Positions 1 to 9,893 of a stretch of 64,000 nucleotides of DNA are shown piece after piece. The position numbers were made by a program, and so were the translations under genes. The stretch lies in NCBI GenBank assembly GCA_020881915.1, contig JAJFPB010000005.1, positions 4,464,001-4,528,000 on the forward strand, written 5' to 3'. The first letter of the stretch is position 1. Each line of letters starts with the position of its first letter. The notes under the pieces are model-generated. The model saw only the letters and a program-made list of their open reading frames with translations, ran no database searches and had not been told where the DNA came from. The stretch comes from Paramyrothecium sp. XJ0827 (taxonomy: Eukaryota > Ascomycota > Sordariomycetes > Hypocreales > Stachybotryaceae).

Positions 1-752
1 TGTTCATATCCATGGATCAAGATGAAGTCCTCAGTCGGACAGCTCAGTATGCGATCCAGTACCTGCCCCAGCACCCGCCCCAGCAACGTCCGGCGGCATA
101 TAACCAGGAAGACTCGCACCCACTGGCCACCAGGGATCCCCGCCATGTCATCTCTATCCGTCACCACGACGACGGTACCACGAGCAGACGGGCCACGCGC
201 ACGTATGTCTACCGCTCGAATGACGATGAAGAAGGCGGGTACCGCCTAGCACAGATGCCCGAAGAATTCGACAGCAATCAGCCTGATTTCAGGATAACGA
301 CGGAATGCAGCGATGCGGAAGACGAATGTGATGGCCCTCGCGGCTATCGTCGCACCCCGAATCGCATTGGCTCCCTGCCTTTCGAGGCTCCCGAGTCGGA
401 CTCGGACGAGCCCAACCCGTTTGACTCTGACGACTTTTTAGAAGAGCTGCGCCATCATCAGCGCGACCCGGCTAGCATGTCGTTGACCGAGGCGTGGGAG
501 GCCCATGCTAATGCTACTCAGGAAGCCCTTCGAGCGGTGGGCGGAGGGCTTCTGGTGCCTCACGCCAAATTTTTCATTGAGAAGAAGAAGAGCAAATGCA
601 CCATTAAATTTGACCCCCCTGTGTCGGGTCGCTTTATACTGCTCAAGATTTGGAGTTCACACCATGATGACAACAGCAATATCGACATACAATCGGTTAT
701 GGCGCGCGGATTTGCAGGACCTCGATACTTTCCTTCTGTTCAACTACGATGA
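1..752 (+). CDS. C-terminal part of a larger protein (5' end outside window), DOC/beta-sandwich-like C-terminus
   Basis: The frame is open to the first base of the window (an Ile-Ser lead-in sits before the Met at 12), so this is probably the 3' end of a longer gene and the Met at 12 need not be the start. The visible 246 residues are acidic and low-complexity in the middle (a DSDEPNPFDSDD stretch near residue 130). They end in an ordered block from about residue 185, with FDPPVSGRFILLKIW and IDIQSVMARGFAGPRYFP. An alternating hydrophobic block that ends in a GPR-type motif resembles the last strands of DOC/discoidin-like galactose-binding folds found in ubiquitin-ligase subunits. That assignment is inference from pattern only. 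The stop is TGA at 750-752. The next gene lies on the opposite strand and converges on it. Confidence 0.55.
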   Translation, partial: FISMDQDEVLSRTAQYAIQYLPQHPPQQRPAAYNQEDSHPLATRDPRHVISIRHHDDGTTSRRATRTYVYRSNDDEEGGYRLAQMPEEFDSNQPDFRITTECSDAEDECDGPRGYRRTPNRIGSLPFEAPESDSDEPNPFDSDDFLEELRHHQRDPASMSLTEAWEAHANATQEALRAVGGGLLVPHAKFFIEKKKSKCTIKFDPPVSGRFILLKIWSSHHDDNSNIDIQSVMARGFAGPRYFPSVQLR

Positions 753-1090
753 ATTAATGCGGCGGAGTTTTATGGTAAATGACACGGGATGGCGTACATG
801 TTGTTTTGAGGGCGCATCGGGGGCGAGAGTTTCTTGTTGTTGGCACAGGTCTCGCTGGTTGTCCAAACGGTTCATTCAAGGTGTTAGGTCTTGGGTCGGG
901 TTGAATGTATCGGGCAGAGGATTACCATGATAGACATGAACGTTGGACGAATGCACCTTTTAGAAATCCTGCTAGGAACATTGCGATAGATTGACGTGCT
1001 GCGGGCAAACCCACTTGCAAGACATCGTAAAGCCCCTTCCCTGTCCCGTTGCTCTTCATCATCTATTCATACACTACGCTTGAAGTGGTT
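753..1090. other. Convergent spacer, no gene seen
   Basis: This 338-bp spacer separates the two convergent 3' ends and presumably holds both 3' UTRs. Open frames here are short and show no recognisable protein pattern. I see no repeat or RNA gene. Confidence 0.5.
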
Positions 1091-1912
1091 TCACAGCTTC
1101 GCCTTGCTCTGCTGTTCCCCCTCCCAGCGGCGGTTAATGCGGACGTTCTGCCAGAGCCGCCAGGTGGCCACCGCGACGGCCAGCGGCGGGCATCCCAGGA
1201 GCAGCCACGACCACCAGTCCGGGCTGCGCCGGTGGACGTCCGCCATGGCAGCCCCGAGGCTCGCCCGGAGCTCGTCCCTCGACCCGTCGTTCCACAGCAC
1301 CACGCCGTTGCCGGGCCCGCGCGCCTCGCACCGCCGCGCCTTCTCCCGCACGTCCGTCTGGCTGCGCACGCGGTTCTCGGCGTCCTCGCGGCTCAGGTGT
1401 GCGTCGCGGTCCATCAGCCGCCGCATCTGCACCTCCGGGTCACGCACCGCCACCACGACGGCCAGCCCGCAGAACCGGTCCAGCCCGCTCTCGAACAGCA
1501 GCGGGATGTCGAGCACGACCGCCCAGTGCCCGCGGACGTAGCAGCCCAGCACCATCTTGAACATCTCCCAGCGGACGGCCGGGTGCACGATGCCGTTGAG
1601 GACGGCACGGTCTTTCTTGCGCTCCTCGCTGTTCCCGAAGACGCGCTTGCCGAGCGCCGGGCGGTTCAGAGGTCGCCCGCGTCCGTCGGGCCCGTTCTCC
1701 GGCATGGAGTCCGACGGCTCGACGAGGAGGTCTGGCGTGTTTGGTCCGAAGTGCGCCACGATCTTCTGGTAGCCACGGGTGCCGGGCTCGACGACCTTGC
1801 GCGCCAGCACATCTGCGTCCACAATGGGCAGAGAGTAGGGCGGAGACGACAGCAGCGACGAGACAGTCGATTTGCCCGTGGCAATCGATCCTGTCAGCCC
1901 GATGAGGAGCAT
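1091..1912 (-). CDS. CAB5: Dephospho-CoA kinase with C-terminal membrane anchor
   Basis: This enzyme phosphorylates dephospho-CoA on the ribose 3'-OH, the last step of coenzyme A synthesis. It is a single 273-residue exon starting at ATG 1912. The P-loop GLTGSIATGKST occupies residues 5-16. It is followed by the family's DADVLARKVV segment, the acceptor-binding region DIPLLFESGLDRF and the lid region with DREDAHLSREDAENR-type spacing, so the whole CoaE fold is present. After the kinase domain a hydrophobic stretch (SWLLLGCPPLAVAVATW, about residues 233-250) followed by basic residues looks like a tail anchor. Eukaryotic relatives are often membrane-bound, so a mitochondrial or ER surface location is inferred. 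The opposite strand carries a long shadow frame caused by high GC at third positions. Confidence 0.93.
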   Translation of the reverse strand: MLLIGLTGSIATGKSTVSSLLSSPPYSLPIVDADVLARKVVEPGTRGYQKIVAHFGPNTPDLLVEPSDSMPENGPDGRGRPLNRPALGKRVFGNSEERKKDRAVLNGIVHPAVRWEMFKMVLGCYVRGHWAVVLDIPLLFESGLDRFCGLAVVVAVRDPEVQMRRLMDRDAHLSREDAENRVRSQTDVREKARRCEARGPGNGVVLWNDGSRDELRASLGAAMADVHRRSPDWWSWLLLGCPPLAVAVATWRLWQNVRINRRWEGEQQSKAKL

Positions 1913-2952
1913 AATTCCTGCTGCTGGCGACGGGCCCTGGCAAAGTGAATCACTGGATTGTCTTCGCTGCCGTGTAGCTGTTTGGGATGAGAATGTGGTC
2001 GCTGGGTGAGATGACGAAATAGTAGTGCAAGTAAATGCTTGCTGAATAATATTGCTAAAATCTGCAGTAGTCTGGTGCCTGCAGGTTGATGCAAGGCGTT
2101 AAATCACACCGGTAGGATAGTATTAGAGAGATCGAATGTATAGCTGTAGCCGGCGATAAATCAGACTAATAAGAGTATTACAGCCGACTTGAAAGCTGTC
2201 AAGGGAAAAAAAGCGAACGCTAGTTGCTTTGAGCAGTTAGCAGTGCCTTATGACGCTCTGGACCCCGAACCTTGACAAAAGCAATGCTCCATTTTATGTA
2301 CCGAGGTACACACTCGAACGAGGCCGGGACAACACAACTCATTATCACCTCTTTGCAGAATTGCTTTGAAAATTTGTGTATTTACAGAGGTAAGTGTTCC
2401 CCAAATCAAGGTACCATGCCTGCTGTCTGGGTCAGAGGGCCTTCGATGTTGGCCGGAAGGCGGCGTCTATTAGCAACACCACGTCCTGGCCCATCGGTTG
2501 AATTGTCGCGATTGCCAAGGCTTCAGCAAATCTCATACGAAAAGTCGACAAAATTCCTTTGAAGCGGACCCAATGCCTGGCGGGTTCAGCCTAGTGAGTG
2601 CACCGTAAAGGATTTCATGAATTTGAACCTGTTGCAGGTACCTTGACGAAGCTGTTCAGTAACAGAATGACTTGACTTTACCTTGTCTTCCAGTACTGGA
2701 CTCGGTCTTTATTACTACGGTACCCAGTTTGTAACACGATACTAGGAACGGATATTGCTCAATGAGTGGTCTGTATTATTGATGATGTATAACTCAACTA
2801 CTAGAAGCCTTAGGATCATTGCGTGCAACCAATCCACCGGAGCCTCTTGGCCAAGCAGCCAAAAAGGGAATGCAAGCGCCCAGCTACTTTTATCAAGCCA
2901 ATGTCCTTCAACTCGTGGACGTGCACCTTCGCTTGGCAGTTCAAGTGCATTT
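1913..2952. other. Spacer, probable CAB5 promoter side
   Basis: About 1.04 kb between the CAB5 start and the 3' end of the next minus-strand gene. The part near 1920-2250 is moderately AT-rich and is the likely CAB5 promoter and leader. I find no frame longer than about 100 codons with protein-like character, and no RNA gene. Confidence 0.45.
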
Positions 2953-3640
2953 TTATGGCCCGGCCCGGCTGTGTTCAGACTTTGGTGCTGAAGTGGCGGC
3001 AACACTCGTAGCGATGCCAGCCAGGACCGCACCAAACACCCTTCTCGCTTCTTGTGAGCAGGTGTCTTTCATGCTCCCCAGGTTGACTGAAAATATGCAC
3101 TTACAGATTTACGTGGATTGTTATCAAGGGCGCCCGAGATATCGGTAAGCTACCGTCCAGAGAGTCGATGACGAATATGCCATTCAGGCCTCCAATGTCG
3201 AATGAAGAATTCATGCTCGTGATGCTGAAGCTTCCTGTGCTGTCATCGTCGAACCAGTTCACGTTCACCACAGTCAAGCCCGACCAACCGACCATGACGA
3301 GCGGCGTGAACAAAGCAATGGTGAAGGCCACGCAGCGAAAGATGTACGACGGCGTGGCAATTGTTTTCCGAGAGCGGGACATGGTGTTGCAGGCCATGAT
3401 GGCCGAGCTGAAGAAAGCAACGAAAGCCGCAATGGAGATGATGAAGTAGAGTCCCCAGCGGGTAAAGTCGCAGCGCAGGTCGTTCAAAAAACATTCGGAG
3501 CTTCGGACCCAGGAACGGGCTTTGGTCCAGGCAAGGGTGGAAAGGATAGCGAGAGCCAGATTGATCAGTGTGTACAGGAAGATGACAGTAATCACAACCA
3601 TGCCGGAGATGGAGAGGGCGTCGGATCCCGTGGTGGACAT
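2953..3640 (-). CDS. Small four-helix membrane protein, function unknown
   Basis: Start ATG at 3640. Exon 1 is 3640-3154 and exon 2 is 3050-2953, giving 194 residues. Exon 1 encodes three strong hydrophobic segments: VVITVIFLYTLINLALAIL (about 15-33), WGLYFIISIAAFVAFFSSAI (about 62-81) and FTIALFTPLVMVGWSGL (about 105-121). A polar loop with several serines follows. Ignoring the intron, the frame would stop at 3101. Splicing GTAGCT at 3153 to the AG before 3050 keeps the phase and adds a fourth hydrophobic stretch (VFGAVLAGIATSVAATS), giving a four-pass topology. The donor is weak. A stronger GTAAGT at about 3110, joined to an AG near 3010, would give a three-helix form with the same last residues. 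I do not recognise the family. Confidence 0.6.
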
Positions 3641-5623
3641 GGCTCACACAGGGAGCGGTGTCGGCCTGCCGGGAATACAATCGTGTATCGATGGATGGCG
3701 TAAAAGAATGTTTGGAATAGCAATGTAAATAATGCTTGCGCGGCTGGTAGCGATACTGAAAGGCGAAAAGACGGGTGTTGGCGCACGCTCGTTCGTGGAA
3801 GCGATAGGCGACTCATGCTCAATGCACACAAATGCAGATACGAGTTGGGATTTTTCCATTGTCACAGTGCTCACGAGGAGGACGAGATTGGTGATCGGTC
3901 TCTTGGAAAGAAGGAATGACCGTTACGACAAAACGTACACGACTTGCTGCCCGTGTTTGAAGGTGGATGCAAGTTTGGAAGGAGGCCGCCTACAAAGCTC
4001 TGGTAGAAACGCATGGTAAGCATTGCAAGCAAACAATGGCGAGAGTCTGTGCTTCAAGAGGAACACAAGAGGTGTTTAAATATCTGGATTCAGGCTGGGA
4101 AGAACCGCCTTGAGATTGGGTCACGATTGACTTGCAGACAGCATTCATGAAAACTTTGGCCTCTTTAACAGGTTGAAGTGAGGAACACGAGAAGGCTCCT
4201 GAAGAGAAGTTGAAGTAAAGCCTCTTCTCTGCGGAAGCATCATGTCGATTCACTGGCCATTAGAGCTGTTTACAATCGGTGGGAACAGATGCGTTTAGTC
4301 GTATGTTCATGCTTATCTCATCGAGTGGGCACAACATCGAGAAGGGCTCTTTGGCTCGAGTCTGGTTGTGTGGTATCATATTCCAACCATCGTCGGAACT
4401 TGTGGTGAGAACGAACCCGAACCAGCACCCCCTGGCCAGCCTGCAGAGTTCGAAAAGTGTTTTCATGAAGTGTTGGCCAGTCATAAAATGTCGTCCGTGG
4501 GCCTTGTCTTCATGCCACCATCTCGGCACCGCCGTAATTCGACGTGACTATGGGTTGCCGCTGGGCAAGTCCTCTATCTCACCCCAATGCGTCAACAACT
4601 GCTTCGATTAACCTCCAAGTCCGGTGTTGCAGATCCGTAGATTCGGCGGAGAAGCATGAGAGATATGATTCAGGAGTCGCTTGTCCCTACGGTTAGCCCG
4701 AACGAATTGCATGCCGACTTAAAGTTAATACAGCACTCGTCGTGTTTGGAGCCAAAGTAAGAACACTGAACACAAAGATACCCCAGAACAAAATCAGTAG
4801 ATAAGTCCGAGGGTGGGGGGGAGTTCTTTGTTTACAGTCGACGATCGCGCCGACGGCCCAACTAGCCACATCGCGTGCATTAGGCCACAGAGTCTGTTTC
4901 TGCTTGGTGATATGCAATCACGGTCCCTCTGCGACAATACCATATCAGACGGGAACTCTTCCCGCTTGCATCTACTATCCCTGCTTATTCTGTTCAGCTG
5001 CATCCGCGGCGCGCAACGTAGCGATGAACTGGGAGAAACGTGGCTGCCGTTGATCCACCGAGGGAACAAAGTGCACCATGCAGAAGTGCATCATTCTTCG
5101 TATCACCAAGCCATGCGAGTTGGCGTGTGAGTTGGCCAAGCCTTGAGACGGCCGCTTCGCACCAGCACACGGGATCGAACACATCAACTAGAGCGACCTT
5201 TGGCTTCAAAAAGTGAAGCATGAGCAAGAACAAACGCTTTGTGTGCTTGACAGAATCAATAGTCTGTCCGCACTCCCATGAGAGGGCTGGGGGCCCTTCA
5301 AACTCTGCTGCCACAAAGCTTGATATGTAACAGAGACATCCTGATTCTGATGCAACGCGATGCGATGCGGTGCACTGACTCTGCTGCTAATCCAGGGAAG
5401 GACTTTCCCGCAGTCCTCTTCGGCTGCTAATGGTGCCACGAAACAGTGAACTGGAGTCATCCGTGCCACCCGCCCCATCATTGGCGAGGATGGGAGACAC
5501 GAGCCAAGACATGCCACCCACACAGGGATCTGGTCTGGGCTCGACATCCGCTTGGCCTTGTTGTGGTAGGAAGTTGCATTTTTGGAGGGGCTTTTTCTTC
5601 TTTCTACAGAAAAAAAAAGACGG

Positions 5624-5648
5624 CTGGGCTGGGCTGGGCTGGCTGGCC
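5624..5648. repeat. GGGCT-type pentamer microsatellite
   Basis: The unit GGGCT/GGCTG is repeated about four to five times just after a run of A residues (5608-5618). It lies in non-coding sequence, and replication slippage is the simplest explanation. Confidence 0.7.
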
Positions 5649-5773
5649 GCCCATCGTTGTTGTATGGACGAATAGATTGAAGGTGCGGAGTCTGTTTGCA
5701 TGAATCTGATATTACTGGATTGGGAGGGACAGTAAACAGCGACTCCCTCCAGGCCTATGATGTGGTCTGGCTG

Positions 5774-5801
5774 GGCCACACGGCCACACGGCCACACGGC
5801 C
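5774..5801. repeat. 8-bp tandem repeat GGCCACAC x3.5
   Basis: The unit GGCCACAC occurs three times in perfect tandem, followed by a partial GGCC. It lies about 0.85 kb upstream of the gene starting at 6646, in the presumed promoter. A regulatory role is not shown. Confidence 0.75.
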
Positions 5802-6645
5802 CCCTGTCGCCGCAACAGCCCTCCCCATCTTGTTTTCACATTCACACTCCATCACTTCTCCCGTTCACTCGCGGCATCTTGCCTGAGCCACCTTGTCTGA
5901 AGCGCATGGCTCTCCGTCTTCCTGGAAGCAATACATCATCATTCGATTCCACTCGTCTACGTGACGTTTCTTCCCTTTGTCGCATCGCCCGGTCAGATGG
6001 TCGCCTCGAGATACTCACCCCCCACAACCAGCATTCCGTAGCCTGCCAATACATGCCTAACCCGCCGCATCGTCTGAGACCTATTACTCTGTTAACATCG
6101 TCACGCACCTGCTATTAAACCATTTACCGATCGTGCCTTGTGCGGCAACACCGTCGGCTTTCCTTCGACGTCCTCGTTAGTCGACTTCACACCGGGCACG
6201 AGGGAACCAGCATAGACCTTCCGGTATAGGCATCTCGGCCAGGGTGGTTGTTGTTACTCATCCCTCATCTTCCGCAAACCATCTAACCCAAGCCAAGTGT
6301 GGTGGCGGGTTACGTCCGGCTACACTCAGTGCTGCTACGCCTGAACCTTCAATTTCGCTCGCTCGTGCCACCTTCTGGTCGATGCTCCATTGGCCTGCAG
6401 AAAGTACACAAAACGAATAGTCTCGTTCCGACATCACGTTGACGCTACACCAAGGGCATCCACTTCTCAACTTTCTGACAGGCCGTCTTAACTCAGAACA
6501 GACGTCACCCTAAAATTAATAGATTGGCCTGGTGGCTTTCGACTGGCTTGCCGAAGCTCGGGAGGGGCGAACAATCTTGTCTTCCCCCCCCCCAGGTCCA
6601 CTCGAAACACATTATTAGCCCGCCATCCTAAGCTCCCACCAGCCG

Positions 6646-8112
6646 ATGGACGGGGCGTCCCCATGTCAAGCCCCCGGCCAGGGGCGCGATCATCCTCAAG
6701 GGTCGGGCTCGAGCTCTACTTCAGGGTCGAATCCCCATTTGCATCTGCAAACGAGCCTTGATCGCTCTTCTGTCAAGCTCCCGCCGCCCCCAAGCCCTCC
6801 ATCCACCACACGGCGAACGTTCCAAGTGGACCCTGGCTCTCCTACGAAGCAGCGATCACCTCTCCGTCAATCCATATCCTACACTGACCCGCACCAACTG
6901 CCATGTTCTAGGCCAGGTTCTTGGGACTCTGTCGAATCGCCCACACTACAACTTGGCTCATCAGTTATGGCACTCACAGGCGACAGGAGGATGACTGGCG
7001 ACAGCTCGCAAGGCCGCCGGCCTTCCTGGTTCTCTCGAGGCACCACACCACCCGTGGCTGACGGGCAAAGCCAGGAAGATGCATCCTCAGCGGACACGAC
7101 ACCCGTAAGGATACCGAAATCCCGAGCAAGCCAGGCATCGACTCCTCAGATTTCCCCCTCCAACAGCTCGCGATTCGGATTCTTCACATCTTCCGTGTCT
7201 GCCTGGAAGGGTCTCACTTCATCTCCTACTGCTACTGCTCCGGAGGACGAACTCCTTAACCTCGATATCCAAGCCGCTCTCTTTCCTTCGGGTCCTCCTT
7301 CGGATAGAGACACCTTCTCGCCTGCGGCCTTTAAGAACTTACAGATCACGGCGACGGGCTTGCTGCAGAAGTATCAAACCGCCTACCAACGACGTACCAT
7401 TGCTCTGAGGGACGAAAAGGCGGGGCGAGAGGCAAAGTCTGATGATAAAGACGAAGCTGACCTGCGGGCGCATCATCTGAAGCTTCAGTTGGAGGAAATG
7501 GCCAGGAAAGCCGCCGAGCAAGAGTCCATCATGCTGGCATTGATGGAGGAACTAAACCGCGAAAAGAAGTTGAGAATAAAGGAACGGTTGACAAGAGAAC
7601 GAGGTCACTCGACAGCTGGCTGCTCGACCGTCTCTGAGGATTTGCAAGCAGAAGAAGACCAAAAAACGAAGTGGAGAGCGAGCGACGCAAGCGCCAAATC
7701 AGATCTTAGCTTCGAGACAGACGAAGACAGCACTGAGGAGGCCAGTGTTTTTTCTCGATCTCGTAGCCCAACTATCGCAGCCAGTTTGTCAGATGCTAGC
7801 ACCATCGACATGCCCGCTCCGCATTCTAAGCCGAGCAAACTCGAGCCTCCTCGACTGCATAAGCAGCTACCTCCCCAACCCATCAGCGCCTTCCAGAAGC
7901 TCTTGAGGGGTATTTCTCAAGATGGCTCCAGGGTGGAGGAGCCCCAAGGCGGCGTTGACTCGTGCAGGAATTGTCGAGGCCAAGAGGTTAGCGTAGCCTG
8001 GGATACTGTCAGTCTACTGCGAGACGAGAACCGGGGCTTAAAGCAAAGAGTAAGCGAGCTGGAAACTGCTGTGGAGGGAGCACTGGATGCCGTCAACGGG
8101 CTGACGCTGTAG
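6646..8112 (+). CDS. Coiled-coil protein of unknown function, 488 aa
   Basis: A single long exon from ATG 6646 to TAG 8110-8112. The first 190 residues are Ser/Pro-rich and disordered, with many possible phosphorylation sites. An ordered segment follows (FGFFTSSVSAWKGL, then LNLDIQAALFPSGP and FSPAAFKNLQITATGLLQKY, about 180-250). Next is a charged heptad-type helix (about 255-320, with LKLQLEEMARKAAEQESIM and LMEELNREKKLRIKERL). A second short coiled coil lies near the C-terminus (LLRDENRGLKQRVSELETAV) after a Cys pair in SCRNCRGQE. The layout suggests a cytoskeletal or scaffold protein, but I cannot name the family. Its 3' end faces the complex I subunit gene, 542 bp away. Confidence 0.85.
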   Translation: MDGASPCQAPGQGRDHPQGSGSSSTSGSNPHLHLQTSLDRSSVKLPPPPSPPSTTRRTFQVDPGSPTKQRSPLRQSISYTDPHQLPCSRPGSWDSVESPTLQLGSSVMALTGDRRMTGDSSQGRRPSWFSRGTTPPVADGQSQEDASSADTTPVRIPKSRASQASTPQISPSNSSRFGFFTSSVSAWKGLTSSPTATAPEDELLNLDIQAALFPSGPPSDRDTFSPAAFKNLQITATGLLQKYQTAYQRRTIALRDEKAGREAKSDDKDEADLRAHHLKLQLEEMARKAAEQESIMLALMEELNREKKLRIKERLTRERGHSTAGCSTVSEDLQAEEDQKTKWRASDASAKSDLSFETDEDSTEEASVFSRSRSPTIAASLSDASTIDMPAPHSKPSKLEPPRLHKQLPPQPISAFQKLLRGISQDGSRVEEPQGGVDSCRNCRGQEVSVAWDTVSLLRDENRGLKQRVSELETAVEGALDAVNGLTL

Positions 8113-8654
8113 AGGCATGGACCTGCCTCCTTCATCAGCCTTTTATTCTTTTGTCTAATCTTTATGGGATTCGCTTTGAGGAGTTTATTAGGAATGGGGG
8201 GGAATGCATTCTGGGGGTCTTATACACGATATCATGTGTATGGAAGGATATACCAGGAGAACACCAGTATGAAACTAGACTACAATATAGCCTCTCGGCA
8301 TAACCATTTGATGCTACGTAAGGAAGGTCTTTTCGATGTTTCTTGTTCTTCATGAGAAGTCGAGATCGAGGCACTACTCAATCACCCAGCGCCTGAAATT
8401 GGCTTGCAGTGAGTGATTACGCCTGTCTTGCATCCCCTTTTCGCATCTCATGCTTGATGGCCTATCATAATCAGCACAACACTTCCACCTCGTAATAGTG
8501 CCGAATCTTTGACCCCCGTAACTCTTGAAGGAAATCAATTGACCGTACCCGTAGCCGGGGCCTTTATCTTCTGCTGATAGATATATGTACAAAGGGCGCA
8601 AAACCCCTCATTCCTCTCTTCCCGCTCTCGTCTCCCTTCCATCTGCTGTCCCGT
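8113..8654. other. Convergent 3' spacer
   Basis: 542 bp between two convergent stops, presumably both 3' UTRs. Stops are frequent in all frames and no other feature is seen. Confidence 0.5.
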
Positions 8655-9134
8655 CTAGTGGTGTCCCTCCGAGCCGTGGCCGTCGCCGTGGTGGCCGTCA
8701 TCCAGGAAGAAGTACTCGTAGGCGCAGTATCCGGCGAAGGCGACAGACGCGGTACCGAAGCCGGGGAGGGCGCCCTTGAACCGGTTCCATCGTGTGAAGG
8801 GGCCTTGGTACCTCCAAGCCTCACTAGAGCAGATTCAGACCAAGGTTAGCAGAGAGACTTCGTAGCGTGGGGCCGCCTGTCGATTGGATGGCGGAAGAGG
8901 AAACGGGGAGACATACGCTCGCTCCCATGGGTCGTATCGAGGCTGGCCGGTCGCTTCCTTGAAGGCACGGACGTTGAAGCCGGTGATGTTGGGCTTGGGG
9001 CCGCCGTGGGCGGCTCGTAGTACTCTGGTTGAGGAGACGATGGTCAGTCACCGAGGATGCCGTCGTTGCATATCAAGGGGCCCATAGAGCACGGCAGCGG
9101 GCCATTGGGCTGTGACTCACCTTGTGGCAAGCAT
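8655..9134 (-). CDS. NDUFB3: NADH:ubiquinone oxidoreductase B12-type subunit (NDUFB3 family)
   Basis: This is an accessory subunit of the membrane arm of mitochondrial complex I. It was too fragmented to appear as one frame and was found by joining three exons: 9134-9121 (14 nt, ATG at 9134), 9024-8917 and 8823-8655. They give 96 residues with phase kept throughout. The donors are GTGAGT and GTATGT and the acceptors CAG and TAG. The product has the family core: PNITGFNVRAFKEATGQPRY, then DPWERAEAWRYQGPFTRWNR. One hydrophobic helix follows (FGTASVAFAGYCAYEYFF), and the tail is His/Gly-rich (DDGHHGDGHGSEGHH). Fungal B12 subunits show the same order and roughly this size. It is divergent from CAF1, 759 bp away, so the two may share a promoter region. 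Confidence 0.92.
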
Positions 9135-9893
9135 TGCGCCGGTTGTGACTGTCTGCGATGGGGACAAACAACTGGGCAACGGGAGGTTTTGGTAGTGGGA
9201 TTAGAACAGACGCAGGCAAGTTGGTGTCGTCGGAACAAAGTAGCACAGCTTCTCCGACACGGTGCGCGCACGGGCCACGTCTTGTACCTGCTCAGGCTTC
9301 TCCCTCCTCTCATTCACTCTAGCAGTAGGTAAGGTACTCTGTGCAGTAGGTGAGGCCGGCAGGTACCTTACCTTACCTTGCCGTGCCTTACCTCACCTCA
9401 CCTTACTCGACTAAGGCAAGGCACGTTCGGTCACAAGCCTTTATGCCACCATTTCTGCCAAACCCATCTCCCTCTTGACTGCAACTCTCCCCGCGACCCC
9501 CAACGATAGAGTTATACGCACGCACAGCTCGATCTCCCAGGGCACCAACAACAATATCTCAGAAATCGCTACCCATTGCCGACGAACGCCCTGCAGCTTT
9601 GTCATTGCCGTCTGCCCTCTCCCTGCAGTTCGACGACAGCGACTCCGCCTTCCGCCAGCCTACCCACCTTGACCTCCATCACCACACCCTGCGACCCTGA
9701 CGACAGTGTGGAAGTACTGCCATACTCGGCCAAATTTGCCCTTGTTTACTCAATGCACCGCCCGCGCGGCCCCTCGGACAGACCGCCACACTCTTCTACG
9801 TCGCGTTAGAGACCGCGCCAGCCAGTCCCTTTTCCGCCTATACCTGGGCCTCCCCTCATCGGCAACCATCACAACTTCCACCCACACGCCCTG
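9135..9893. promoter_or_regulatory. Divergent promoter region of NDUFB3 and CAF1
   Basis: 759 bp between two divergent starts. It holds a dense run of ACCTTACC/GGTAAGGT words (9327-9337 and 9361-9410), then a CT-rich leader leading into CAF1. Two short upstream frames with ATG (9443-9478 and 9753-9809) would lie in the CAF1 leader if transcription starts near 9400. Confidence 0.5.

Larger units (their letters stand above)
3641..6645. other. 3.0 kb spacer, no supported gene
   Basis: The span lies between two divergent genes. Open frames are short, overlap on both strands and lack domain-like patterns. From about 5800 on, the plus strand becomes pyrimidine-rich with C-runs, typical of a fungal promoter and leader, and probably serves the gene at 6646. 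Two small tandem repeats sit at 5624-5648 and 5774-5801. Nothing else is recognised. Confidence 0.45.

Noticed and set aside
1049..1948. 299-codon plus-strand frame over CAB5
   Set aside because: It is the antisense of a clear dephospho-CoA kinase. The composition (Ala/Arg/His/Pro/Val-rich, no domains) is what a GC-rich third position produces.
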